Source of the DNA: Nitrososphaerales archaeon TH5896
Lineage (GTDB): Archaea; Thermoproteota; Nitrososphaeria; Nitrososphaerales; Nitrososphaeraceae
NCBI GenBank assembly: GCA_014523625.1
Contig: JAATVP010000242.1
Coordinates: 1 to 12,387 of the forward strand
Direction of reading: 5' to 3'
Length of the DNA: 12,387 bases
Of this stretch, positions 1 to 8,391 are shown one piece after another. Numbering within the stretch: the stretch's first letter is position 1; the number at the start of each line of letters is the position of its first letter. The translations under genes were made by a program, and so were the position numbers. A model generated the notes under the pieces. That model did not search any database. It was not told where the DNA came from and saw nothing but the letters and a program-made list of their open reading frames with translations.

Positions 1-473
1 ATTGTCGAGCTTGTTGAAATATTATGCTTCGCTATGAATCCTGATGAAGCGGCTATCACATACTTAGCAGGTGAGGTATTCTTGTAAGTGCATTCTGAAG
101 CATCAAATGGATTCGTGCAAATTTGTGCATTCTCTTTTGCATAGATCACATGGCCATTTTCATCAAGCCAGATCAAATCAAGATTATATTGGATGTTGAT
201 TAGCCATAGTGCGTAGAGGTCTGGCTTTCCGTAAATCAATAACATTGCCGAATCCATAGGAATCGGATCATCTCTGAACATCAACCATCTTTGTCTCTCC
301 TCAGGTGATTTGGCTACCTCTACTTTGATAGTATCGTTGTCAATTTTTATCGTGCCAGTAGGAAAGCTGAGATCTCTATTCTTGACCTCTGAAGGGGCCA
401 GAATGAGACCTAAAACTCCGATAATAAAGGCGGCCAGAATGGCAGGTAACAAAACTACCATTTTTCTAGCCAT
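1..473 (-). CDS. Exported DUF192-family protein, 3' end outside window
   Basis: The frame is open from the ATG at 473-471 to the left edge (157 codons seen), so the C-terminus is missing. Residues 1-4 are basic (MARK) and are followed by a hydrophobic segment to about residue 26, a signal peptide or membrane anchor. Family marks of DUF192 (COG1430) follow in order: a strand ending VEVAKSPEERQRWLMFR (the usual form is ..ERxxGLMFR), a central block with LWLINIQYNLDLIWLDENG matching the family's 'MWMKNTxxPLDIIFLD' core, and APAKYV-like SPAKYVIAA near the edge. Two cysteines (about 129 and 138) flank the last block, where the family often has one. DUF192 proteins are small, usually exported beta-rich proteins whose biochemical role is not established. 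A TATA-like element about 25 bases before the ATG suggests leaderless transcription. The family call is firm; no function can be assigned. Confidence 0.85.
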   Translation of the reverse strand, partial: MARKMVVLLPAILAAFIIGVLGLILAPSEVKNRDLSFPTGTIKIDNDTIKVEVAKSPEERQRWLMFRDDPIPMDSAMLLIYGKPDLYALWLINIQYNLDLIWLDENGHVIYAKENAQICTNPFDASECTYKNTSPAKYVIAASSGFIAKHNISTSST

Positions 474-490
474 AACCACATAAACTAGGC

Positions 491-505
491 AATGAATAAA
501 TTTGA
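491..505 (-). promoter_or_regulatory. TATA-like promoter of the DUF192 gene
   Basis: Read on the minus strand this is an AAATTTATTC-type A/T-rich box. Its centre lies about 25 bases upstream of the ATG at 473, the usual archaeal distance from TATA box to transcription start, so the mRNA would begin at or next to the start codon. Assigned from spacing and composition only. Confidence 0.45.
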
Positions 506-1119
506 ACCTTGCTACGATGACCTAACAAATGAGATCCAACTCAGCTTAATCATCTGCTGACACCTCCCTACAAGCCATAATGGTAGTTCTATTGATTTCC
601 CATGGTTATCTTGTGAAGCCTAAATACATAGCGAAATGCAAAGAGCACAGGAAGGGCATCAAGGTTGGCATGTGAATTAAAACTTAGATCCCGGAGCTGT
701 GTCTTGGGTTTATGTCAACCATCGTTGCATTTCTTTTAGTTTCCGAACTTAAAGTAAATTTTACTGTGGCTATAAATCAATTCCGTTCGTTGGGAGTGAC
801 GATTGCACCTAAACTTTAGTGTGATTACACCTACACCTACCAAAGTAAAGGGAAAGGGTTACGATTTAATGGTACAGAATTAGGCACTTCAAATCTATTT
901 TTCTGACTACTACTCCCTCTCGCATGGCCTATCTAGGATCCGCTAATATATCTAGATCGTGCCAATGAAAATTGAACGTGATTTCATCAAATTCTTTTAT
1001 TTTTAGGTTCATATTGCATTTGATAGCAAAGAGTGACGAACACGTGTATGTTATGATGCCGGTGTCCCAAGGAGGTTGCATGATAAAGCCAATCCGGGAC
1101 ACAAGCATTTGATAGATTT

Positions 1120-1166
1120 ATGTGATCATCAAAAAAAAGTAAACGTATCCCTGCACATGATCACAT
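1120..1166. repeat. 10-bp perfect inverted repeat
   Basis: ATGTGATCAT at 1120-1129 is the exact reverse complement of ATGATCACAT at 1157-1166, with a 27-base spacer that begins with an A8 tract. Each arm also contains the self-complementary TGATCA. It could be a pair of binding sites for a dimeric regulator or the stem of a transcribed hairpin. It lies about 400 bases upstream of alaS, so a direct role in alaS control is uncertain. Confidence 0.5.
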
Positions 1167-1542
1167 CATAATAATTCGTTTTTGCTGTACACAATTACTA
1201 ACTTGGAGACCAATACTAACTATCCGAATTTTACACCACCAATAATTTCTGTGATCGACGAACCATGGGAATTATCATTAAGATGGAATTATTCGGATCA
1301 AGTAATTATGAATTAAAAGAATCTTGTGAATACGAGCCCAAAATTGTACCATACCTGCACTCTGTAGAGATCTTATCACATCCGATCTTAATAGTTTCAC
1401 ATTTAAAAATTAATCAGTTATCATTTTCCATGTTCAAATTGCCAATGAACTAGCGGCTTGCAAGAAGTGTTTCGTCATTCTCAGAATCGATCAGCTCTGT
1501 GAATCAATATATACTTCAAGCTAAGGATCGAAACCGTTATTA

Positions 1543-1551
1543 CTCTATTTA
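1543..1551 (+). promoter_or_regulatory. TATA-like promoter of alaS-leuS
   Basis: CTATTTAA lies about 22-26 bases upstream of the TTG start at 1569. This is the spacing expected if transcription starts at or beside the start codon. No Shine-Dalgarno sequence precedes the TTG, which agrees with a leaderless mRNA. Inference from position and sequence. Confidence 0.45.
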
Positions 1552-1568
1552 ACACGGCATACAAAGTA

Positions 1569-4298
1569 TTGGGCAAAAAGGAACTTTCTGCTCTGTTTTC
1601 TGCTAATCCGGATAAATACTATAAAATAGCACTTTTCGATAAAGTTGGATTTCAGCGGCACAAATGCAATCAATGTGATAAGTTTTTTTGGTCTCTTGTA
1701 GATAGAACTGCATGTCCTGATCATGAGGCTTATGGATTTCTTGGAAACCCCCCAACAAACAAGCGTCTAGACTATATTGATACGTGGAAGGAAGTGAAAG
1801 CATTCTTTGGGTCAAATGAACATACAATAGTAAACAGGTATCCTGTTGTGTGTAGATGGCGCGATGACCTTTATTACACAATAGCCTCTATCGTAGATTT
1901 TCAGAGAGTAGTTGAAAACAAGGTGTTCTTTGAACTCCCTGCTAATCCTTTGGTAGTACCTCAAATGTGTGTTCGGTTTAACGACATAGAGAATGTGGGC
2001 ATCAGCGGTCGCCATTACACAACCTTTTGCATGATAGGACAAACCTGCGACGCAGATGCCGAAGGAGGGTATTGGAAGGATCGTTGTATTGATCTAGATT
2101 ACCAATTGTTGACGAAAATATTGGGAATAGATCCCGCGGCTATTACTTTCGTAGAGGATGTCTGGATGGGAGCAGGTGCATTTGGGTATTCACTAGAATA
2201 TTTTGTCAATGGGCTTGAACTGGGTAATGCGGTGTTTACCGAATTTGAAGGAAACGAAAATGAATATCGAACAATGAAACATCGAATTATAGACATGGGG
2301 GCAGGATTGGAGCGTTTCTCATGGATAACAATGGGCACTCCAACCAGTTACGATTGTACTTTCGGTCCAGTCATTAATGAGATGATGAGCAAAACTGGAA
2401 CAACGCTCGATAAAGAAATACTTGGAAGCTACTTTAGGTATGTTTCAAATGCGTTAGAGAGAACCGAGGTAGATCTAAGAGCTCTCAAGTCCACCTTTGT
2501 GAAAGAAATGAAAATCTCATTTGAAGATTTGAACAAGATAGTTAATCCTTTCGAAGTAATGTATACTATCGCTGATCATACAAGGACATTACTCTTTGCC
2601 ATTAGCGATGGCTCTATTCCATCTAATGTGGGAGGTGGCTATAATCTAAGGGTGATTCTTAGAAGGGCATTGGCAATATTAGAAAGATTGGGTTGGAAAT
2701 TTGACTTAGCTGATATAGCGGACATACACATCGGATATCTGAAAAGGATGTACCCCGAATTAGAAGAACACGTAAATGATGTCAGAACCATTTTACAAAT
2801 TGAGTCTAATAGATATCTGGGGTCAAAGGAACGAATGAATTCCATTACCTCGTCAATAAAGGGCAAGAAAGAAAGCCTTTCAGTGGATGATCTTATAAGA
2901 CTGTACGAATCAGATGGTATCACGCCTGAATACCTTATGGAATCAGGTGCGATTGAAAGTATTCCCCAAGCTTTTTATGCTCGGCTATCTGAACTACATG
3001 AATCTCATCAACCGACACACAATCTTAAGCCAATTACAGGCATTGAAGAATTACAGCCAACTAGGTTATTGTATTATGAACATGATTTGATGACAGAGTC
3101 TGATGCTAAAATCCTGGCCATTGTGGAGAATAAGTACGTTATACTCGATCAAACTATATTTTATCCTCGGGGTGGAGGTCAGGAGCCTGATACCGGAGAT
3201 ATCGAAGGGATTAAGGTATTGGATGTAACAAAGCAAAACGAAATAGTAATTCATAAAGTTGGTTCCTCAAGGGGTCTATTACCCGGAAAAAAGGTTAGAA
3301 TCCGCATAAATCCAAGAAGGAGGGACCTAATTACTAAACACCATACATCTACTCATATTATGAATGCCTCTGCTAGAAGTATCCTTGGACCGTGGGTGTG
3401 GCAAAATTCTGCATTCAAGGACGAAGGATATGCGAGACTGGATATTACCCACCACTCATCACTTACTAGAGAGGAGATCGAAGGAATAGAAAGAGCCGCA
3501 AACAGAGTTGTCAGGCAGGATAGTCCGGTATTAATAAATACTTTCGATCGAATTGATGCAGAAAGAAATTACTCCTTTAGAATTTATCAAGGAGGTGTAG
3601 TTCCATCAGGAAAAGTCAGAATTGTAAATATTAAAGATTGGGACATAGAAGCCTGCGGAGGAACTCATGTTAATCGTACTGGTGAAATTGGCTTGATAAA
3701 GATTTTCAGGACAGAAAGAATTCAGGACGGTGTTGTAAGACTAGAATTTGTTGCAGGTGAAGCGGCAATAGATTATGTGGAAAAACAAGAGAATCAGCTT
3801 AATACTATCTCGCGCGTCTTAGGAGCAAGCAAAGAAAAGGTGGTAGAATCGTTGCGTAAATCTGTTGACGAGGCAGACGAGACCAAGAGGAAGCTGAGAG
3901 CTGTCATAAGAAGAACTCATCCCTCTGTTATGAATTCAATTTTCAAAGATGCGAAAGTGATCTCATCTGATGGAATCAAGTTATTTAGTATACACGATGA
4001 GGAGCTTGGCGAAGATTACTATATCTCACTAGGCGAGACAGCGACCCAGAACGATCCATACTTGATTTTTGTCGCACTTATTGGAAAGGGACAGGGTGTA
4101 CGTGTCATTACATTTGCTGGAGAATTGGCGAGAAAAAGGATCAAGGCAGGCGATATAGCCCAACGGCTTTCGCTGAACCTCGGCGGATCAGGGGGAGGAA
4201 ATGATGCATTTGGTCAGGGAGGTGGGAAATTTAAGCAAAAGATTCGAGAAACGATATCATCATTAGAAGAGATGATTTCACAAACTATTGGGCGTTGA
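1569..4298 (+). CDS. alaS: Alanyl-tRNA synthetase, archaeal type
   Basis: Charges tRNA-Ala with alanine in the cytoplasm (class II synthetase). At 909 residues it has the usual archaeal AlaRS length. The order seen is: an N-terminal zinc-binding module with C33-x2-C36 and C49-x2-H52, typical of archaeal enzymes; the catalytic core with RYPVVCRWRDDLYYTIASIVDFQR (motif 2 region, about 90-113) and GAGLERFSWITMGTPTSYD (motif 3 region, about 244-262); a helical tRNA-recognition region; the editing domain with H592-x3-H596 and C696-x3-H700, which clear mischarged Ser/Gly; and a C-terminal DHHA1-like domain with the glycine-rich GGSGGGNDAFGQGGG (872-886). The start is a TTG: no ATG or GTG lies between the in-frame stop at 1500-1502 and this codon, and the N-terminus KKELSALFSANPDKYYKIALF aligns with known archaeal starts. 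The gene ends one base before leuS, so the two are probably co-transcribed. No catalytic or editing residue looks lost. Confidence 0.97.
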   Translation: MGKKELSALFSANPDKYYKIALFDKVGFQRHKCNQCDKFFWSLVDRTACPDHEAYGFLGNPPTNKRLDYIDTWKEVKAFFGSNEHTIVNRYPVVCRWRDDLYYTIASIVDFQRVVENKVFFELPANPLVVPQMCVRFNDIENVGISGRHYTTFCMIGQTCDADAEGGYWKDRCIDLDYQLLTKILGIDPAAITFVEDVWMGAGAFGYSLEYFVNGLELGNAVFTEFEGNENEYRTMKHRIIDMGAGLERFSWITMGTPTSYDCTFGPVINEMMSKTGTTLDKEILGSYFRYVSNALERTEVDLRALKSTFVKEMKISFEDLNKIVNPFEVMYTIADHTRTLLFAISDGSIPSNVGGGYNLRVILRRALAILERLGWKFDLADIADIHIGYLKRMYPELEEHVNDVRTILQIESNRYLGSKERMNSITSSIKGKKESLSVDDLIRLYESDGITPEYLMESGAIESIPQAFYARLSELHESHQPTHNLKPITGIEELQPTRLLYYEHDLMTESDAKILAIVENKYVILDQTIFYPRGGGQEPDTGDIEGIKVLDVTKQNEIVIHKVGSSRGLLPGKKVRIRINPRRRDLITKHHTSTHIMNASARSILGPWVWQNSAFKDEGYARLDITHHSSLTREEIEGIERAANRVVRQDSPVLINTFDRIDAERNYSFRIYQGGVVPSGKVRIVNIKDWDIEACGGTHVNRTGEIGLIKIFRTERIQDGVVRLEFVAGEAAIDYVEKQENQLNTISRVLGASKEKVVESLRKSVDEADETKRKLRAVIRRTHPSVMNSIFKDAKVISSDGIKLFSIHDEELGEDYYISLGETATQNDPYLIFVALIGKGQGVRVITFAGELARKRIKAGDIAQRLSLNLGGSGGGNDAFGQGGGKFKQKIRETISSLEEMISQTIGR

Positions 4299-4299
4299 T

Positions 4300-7200
4300 A
4301 TGCTTTTGCCTGACTCGTATCTTCGTACACAAAAGCACGCTGCTAGGCCAGACTGGCATTTAATCGAGAAAAAATGGAGGCAGATATGGAATGAACAGAA
4401 GATATTTGAATCTAATCCTGATCCTACGAAGCAAAAATATTTAGTAACGGTTGCATACCCATATCCAAATTCCCCCCAGCATATAGGACACGGGAGAACG
4501 TACACACTTGCCGATGCTCACGCTCGTTACAAGAGGATGAGAGGGTACAATGTATTATTTCCAATGGGTTTTCACTATACGGGTACACCCATACTGGCAA
4601 TGTCTCGTAGATTGGTATCTGGAGATACGGATCTATATAATACCTTTCTCAATGTGTATGGTGTTCCCTCTAAGGCTATAGAGTCATTCAACGAGCCAGT
4701 GAATATTGCGAGATTTTTCCATCAAGAAATAAAACAAGGGATGAATGAGATGGGGTTCTCAATAGATTGGAGGAGGGAATTCACTACCATCGACGAAACA
4801 TTTTCTAAATTTATCTCATGGCAGTTTAACCTTCTTAAGAAAAAGGGCCTCATAATTCAAGGGTCTCATCCAGTTGGGTGGTGTCCTAGAGATCAGAATC
4901 CAGTTAGCCAGCATGATACATTAGGAGACATAGAACCTAATTTCATTGAATATACGTTAGTAAAGTTCAACCTAGGTGACACATATGTACTACCAGTGGC
5001 TACACTAAGGCCTGAAACTGTTTATGGTGTTACCAATTTATGGATTAACCCCCATGTAATATACGTAGTCGCACGTGTGGGGGTAGGTAGTGAACCAATG
5101 TGGATTATTAGTCGTGACGCAGTAAAGAAATTTGAACATCAAGGTCATAAGGTGGACATCGATCACGAAATAGATGGCATGGAGTTAGTAGGCAAGTATG
5201 TGAATAATCCTATAACACAAAACAGACTTCCCATATATCCTGCGTCCTTCGTAGATCCTAAGGGAGGCAGCGGATTGGTTATGTCTGTGCCAGCTCACGC
5301 TCCCTATGATTTTCAGGCACTGCTAGATTTAAAAATTGGCAATTCCTCAGCCGGATTGCATATTTCTGATATAGTCAAACCAATAACAATTATCGAATCC
5401 GAAGGAAATGAAGGTGGTAACGTAGTTCCCTCTCAGATCATAATTGAAAGGTTAGGTGTAAAGGATCAACACGATCCTCTTTTGGAAAAGGCTACTACAG
5501 AGCTGTATTCTCATGAATTCTACAAAGGGAGGATGAAAGAAAATACTGGAAAGTATGCGGGGATGACAGTTTCAGAAGCAAAAGACCTTATTAGATCCGA
5601 ATTATTGCAGAACGGAATTGGAGAAATACTATATGAATTTGTCAATAAATCAGTCAAGTGCAGGTGTGGTGAAGAATGCGTAGTAAAGGTACTAAATGAT
5701 CAGTGGTTTCTCGATTATAGTAATGTTCAGTGGAAAAATCTTGCTCATCAATGCATTAATGGAATGGATATCGTTCCTGATGAAATAAGATCTGAATTCA
5801 ACTATGTAGTAGACTGGTTGAAAGAGAGAGCGTGTGCAAGGAAGTCCGGTCTAGGAACACGATTGCCTTGGGACCAAGACTGGATCATAGAAAGTCTATC
5901 TGATTCAGTCATATATACTGCATACTACATTATTTCAAGATATTTTGATGGGACCGATAATAAAATAACTGCGGAAAATTTAACTGATTCCCTTTTTGAC
6001 TACATATTTTTGGGAGAAGGTTCTCTTAAAGAAATTTCAGAAAGGTCTAAACTTTCTGAGGAGCTCATACGCAATATGAGAACAGAGTTTACATACTTTT
6101 ATCCTGTTGATACACGACATTCCGGAAGGGATCTTGTCCCTAATCATCTTACCTTCTTTGTCTTTAACCACGTAGCTATATTTGATAAGGCCAATTGGCC
6201 CATACAAATCGTAGTAAACGGTTCAGTGCTTATGGACGGCAAAAAGATGTCTAAATCCTTTGGAAATATTATTCCCCTACGGCAAGCCGTAAAAGACCAT
6301 AGCGCGGACACAATTCGAGTGGCATTATTGAGTTCTGCTGAACTACTTCAAGATGCAGATTTCTCATTCGAGGCACTTCGTGGTATTCGATCCAGGTTGG
6401 ATGATATATATCAAATGGGGTTACTTCTTTCTAGTTCAAATATTAATAATCTATCATTGCTAGAGCAGTTTTATAACAACCATAGTGTTACTGAGTTTGA
6501 GGATAGATGGATTTTGAGTGTAATACAAAGAAGGATAAGAGATACTACAGAATTAATGGAACGACTCCGCGTGAGAGAGGTGCTACATACAATATTGTAC
6601 TCAATGGAGCAGGATCTGCAATGGTATAACAAGAGAGTAAAATCTAAGGGCAGAAGCGAAACGTTAGTAACTAAAATATTGACAGTGTTTCTCGAGACGA
6701 GAATCAAATTGCTCGCGCCTTTTGCTCCTTTTTTGGCTGCCGAAGTATGGAGTAGCATCGTCGGAGATTCTTCTGGGAATAGGGCAAATTTGGTTTGGCC
6801 GAGTTCAATGGAGGAAAACATCGATCCCGCTGCTGAAGAGACTGAAGATCTAATCAAGAATCTTATACAAGATATACAAAATATCCTGAAGGTCACAAAA
6901 ATAAAACCCGCTCATATTAATATATACACTTCGGCTAGCTGGAAGTGGAAAGCATATCAAATAATACTTGAGCTAATTATCACGAATCGTAATTCAAGCC
7001 TGAGTGATGTGATGAAAGCACTAGGCGATTCAGAAGCAACTCGAGCCAGATCAGATGTTAAGTTGATAAAGAAAATTATGGAGGATATTCTTTCTATTAC
7101 GATTGAGCGGCGTTCGCTTAAATTGAATACTAAGAAATTAGACGAACCAAGGACAATTGAAGACGCGGCGTCACTGATTTCATCAGAATTGGGAGACGAG

Positions 7201-7311
7201 AATATTGGAATTTCGGTGTTTAGTGAAGATGACGAGGATGCAAAGAAAAATGATCCACAATCAAAAGCAAGATTCTCTCGTCCATTTAAACCTGCTATAT
7301 ATCTAGTTTGA
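4300..7311 (+). CDS. leuS: Leucyl-tRNA synthetase, archaeal type
   Basis: Class I synthetase that charges tRNA-Leu with leucine. 1003 residues from the ATG at 4300, slightly long for archaeal LeuRS. HIGH is at 61-64 in the archaeal context AYPYPNSPQHIGHGRTYTL, and KMSKS is at 649-653 in DGKKMSKSFGN. WCPRDQNPVSQHD (from 194) leads into the CP1 editing domain, which shows TLRPET (235-240) and SGLVMSVPAHAPYDF (about 324-338). C454, C456 and C460 suggest a small metal site just before DQWFLDYS. The C-terminus ends in the family's KPAIY-type tail after an acidic stretch. The ATG is one base after the alaS TGA, fitting translational coupling. An in-frame TTG at 4288 would overlap alaS by 11 bases and add four residues, but the ATG is preferred. 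All key motifs are present. Confidence 0.97.
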   Translation: MLLPDSYLRTQKHAARPDWHLIEKKWRQIWNEQKIFESNPDPTKQKYLVTVAYPYPNSPQHIGHGRTYTLADAHARYKRMRGYNVLFPMGFHYTGTPILAMSRRLVSGDTDLYNTFLNVYGVPSKAIESFNEPVNIARFFHQEIKQGMNEMGFSIDWRREFTTIDETFSKFISWQFNLLKKKGLIIQGSHPVGWCPRDQNPVSQHDTLGDIEPNFIEYTLVKFNLGDTYVLPVATLRPETVYGVTNLWINPHVIYVVARVGVGSEPMWIISRDAVKKFEHQGHKVDIDHEIDGMELVGKYVNNPITQNRLPIYPASFVDPKGGSGLVMSVPAHAPYDFQALLDLKIGNSSAGLHISDIVKPITIIESEGNEGGNVVPSQIIIERLGVKDQHDPLLEKATTELYSHEFYKGRMKENTGKYAGMTVSEAKDLIRSELLQNGIGEILYEFVNKSVKCRCGEECVVKVLNDQWFLDYSNVQWKNLAHQCINGMDIVPDEIRSEFNYVVDWLKERACARKSGLGTRLPWDQDWIIESLSDSVIYTAYYIISRYFDGTDNKITAENLTDSLFDYIFLGEGSLKEISERSKLSEELIRNMRTEFTYFYPVDTRHSGRDLVPNHLTFFVFNHVAIFDKANWPIQIVVNGSVLMDGKKMSKSFGNIIPLRQAVKDHSADTIRVALLSSAELLQDADFSFEALRGIRSRLDDIYQMGLLLSSSNINNLSLLEQFYNNHSVTEFEDRWILSVIQRRIRDTTELMERLRVREVLHTILYSMEQDLQWYNKRVKSKGRSETLVTKILTVFLETRIKLLAPFAPFLAAEVWSSIVGDSSGNRANLVWPSSMEENIDPAAEETEDLIKNLIQDIQNILKVTKIKPAHINIYTSASWKWKAYQIILELIITNRNSSLSDVMKALGDSEATRARSDVKLIKKIMEDILSITIERRSLKLNTKKLDEPRTIEDAASLISSELGDENIGISVFSEDDEDAKKNDPQSKARFSRPFKPAIYLV

Positions 7312-7343
7312 TGACTTGTTTAGTGCTTCACCTTGTTACTTCA

Positions 7344-7562
7344 TCATGTTTTCATCTTTCTAGATACGATAGCAGTGGCGAAATACAACACAAACCCAGC
7401 TATAACAAGAAAAAGGCCATAGAGCGAAATGGCGCCACGATCATAATAGGTTCCTATTCCTACAATTAGTGCTCCGACAACAAGTAACGCTATCCCTAGC
7501 CTTGTGAATGAAGACATTCGAGGTTTTTTATTATAATCAGGTTTTTTATTATAATCAGGCAT
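7344..7562 (-). CDS. Small two-helix membrane protein, unknown function
   Basis: 72 residues from the ATG at 7562. A basic, repeat-encoded N-terminus (two PDYNKK units, residues 2-14) is followed by two hydrophobic segments, about 20-40 and 46-67, joined by a short loop with D and R, and a basic tail (SRKMKT). By charge, both ends should face the cytoplasm. It is convergent with leuS, only 32 bases from the leuS stop, and is not part of that operon. An internal ATG at residue 16 would skip the repeat and give a 57-residue protein, so the true start is not certain. Two-helix proteins of this size are common in archaea and no specific family is recognised. The clean membrane pattern makes a real gene likely. 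Confidence 0.65.
   Translation of the reverse strand: MPDYNKKPDYNKKPRMSSFTRLGIALLVVGALIVGIGTYYDRGAISLYGLFLVIAGFVLYFATAIVSRKMKT
7521..7559. repeat. 18-bp tandem duplication in a coding region
   Basis: The unit AGGTTTTTTATTATAATC occurs exactly twice (7521-7538 and 7539-7556), followed by the first three bases of a third copy. The unit is a multiple of three, so it keeps frame and encodes the repeated hexapeptide PDYNKK at the N-terminus of the small membrane protein. Perfect identity points to a recent slippage or duplication. Confidence 0.9.
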
Positions 7563-7608
7563 CTTGTATAATTCGACTTACTCCATCATTAACTAAAAAC
7601 TTAGGCAT
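7555..7608 (-). CDS. Possible 17-residue upstream ORF overlapping the membrane-protein start
   Basis: An ATG at 7608 opens 17 codons (MPKFLVNDGVSRIIQDA) ending in a TGA that overlaps the next gene's start: the ATG at 7562 lies within GATGCCTGAT. The 8-base overlap could allow translational coupling, or the ORF may be the remnant of an N-terminus shifted out of frame. No good promoter or Shine-Dalgarno sequence was seen, and it may be chance. Confidence 0.22.
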   Translation of the reverse strand: MPKFLVNDGVSRIIQDA

Positions 7609-7664
7609 GTAAAAACTTGTCCCAATTCTCCAATACTCATCCTGAAGTATGTCAAAGAATTCTT

Positions 7665-7760
7665 CTAATTATCGTCTTTGATGAATTCAAAAAACTGAGC
7701 AAGGAACTCAGGAGTGCAACCAACCCCTTGCCCTACCACTCCCAACGTACTAGCAGTCAT
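7665..7760 (-). CDS. Possible 31-residue small protein
   Basis: An ATG at 7760 opens 31 codons to the TAG at 7667-7665. The peptide has a small, glycine-rich first half (GVVGQGVGC) and an amphipathic, acidic end (PEFLAQFFEFIKDDN), which looks more protein-like than the surrounding AT-rich sequence. An A/T-rich box at 7777-7792 sits about 25 bases upstream, as in the leaderless promoters elsewhere in this window. No family is recognised. It could instead be the surviving tail of a decayed gene. Low confidence because of the short length. Confidence 0.3.
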   Translation of the reverse strand: MTASTLGVVGQGVGCTPEFLAQFFEFIKDDN

Positions 7761-8391
7761 AATTGAAAAGACATTCAATTATTTTTAATTGATATAGCGA
7801 TAGCTATAGAATAACGGAAAAAAAGAGCGACCCAGCCAGTTGTCCACTTGGATCGCCTTACATTTTCAATACAGCAGGATAGCAGTCTAAACAATTCATT
7901 CCTCCAGTTACTACTCCTAAATTAAAATTCGTTCAGAACTTCTATGCTGTTTATTTTCTATTAGTAACTAAAAATGGATCATTCTAGATTATCCGTATCA
8001 CACGTACGTTACTAAATAAGTAGCAGACCAGATAAGGAGATTGAAACAAAACCATGACTAAAATTGTGAGGTCTCCCATGACATTAATACGGCCCTAGCT
8101 GCCGTTACCTTCGCAACATCATGAGATGTTTTGTTACAAATGCTACTTTGAATGATATCTTGAGATTTCCTTAATTAGATAGGATTGTTAGTGTCCCATA
8201 TCGTACTAAATAATTTTACATCTATAGCTACTTATTTCACAGTTAGCACATACATAGAGTTTCAAATGGAGTAGCGTTAAAATTGACTGCGATCTGTTAA
8301 AGAATATTCCATAAACATTCAGATAAATCAGAAAACATTAAAAAGTGAAAGGTGGAGGGGAATTACGACATTTCTCAATGAGACTATCATT
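7761..8391. other. Intergenic gap without recognisable genes
   Basis: About 630 bases between the possible 31-residue ORF and the end of the CdvB gene. No ORF of note is present on either strand. Two small hairpins are visible: TATAGC-GATA-GCTATA at 7793-7808 and AACATC-ATGA-GATGTT around 8115-8130. Neither is followed by a T-tract. A T-rich run on the minus strand near 8338-8345, just beyond the CdvB stop, could act as a simple archaeal terminator. Confidence 0.5.
7777..7792 (-). promoter_or_regulatory. Possible TATA box for the 31-residue ORF
   Basis: On the minus strand this reads ATTAAAAATAATTG, about 25 bases before the ATG at 7760. A/T-rich boxes are frequent by chance in this gap, so support is weak. 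Confidence 0.25.

Larger units (their letters stand above)
474..1542. other. Long intergenic region, no convincing gene
   Basis: About 1.07 kb between the DUF192 start and the alaS promoter. Only short ORFs occur: 31 codons at 580-675 (+), an open frame at 969-1112 (+) lacking a good start, and 62 codons at 1265-1453 (+) with no recognisable domain and a composition like random AT-rich sequence. No tRNA-like T-arm or box C/D motif was found by eye. A GGAGGT sequence at 1071-1076 lies just before an ATG, but that frame closes after 10 codons. The only clear structure is the inverted repeat at 1120-1166. The gap may hold an unrecognised ncRNA or decayed genes. Confidence 0.6.

Noticed and set aside
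580..675. 31-codon plus-strand ORF in the first gap
   Set aside because: Too short and without a positioned promoter or recognisable homology; only the start codon and a basic tail speak for it.
1071..1112. GGAGGT followed by ATG, looking like a strong ribosome binding site
   Set aside because: The frame closes after ten codons, and most genes in this window appear leaderless, so the match is probably chance.
1265..1453. 62-codon plus-strand ORF upstream of alaS
   Set aside because: No domain, membrane pattern or clear ribosome site; residue content is what random AT-rich sequence gives. It is on the same strand as alaS but 115 bases away, with a separate promoter for alaS in between.
7309..7345. 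TGATGA sequences on both strands suggesting box C/D RNAs
   Set aside because: No properly spaced CTGA box D and no terminal stem on either strand; one copy is just the leuS stop codon followed by TGA.
7793..7808. TATAGC-GATA-GCTATA hairpin
   Set aside because: Only six mostly A/T pairs, no T-tract and no adjacent gene end; expected by chance in this composition.
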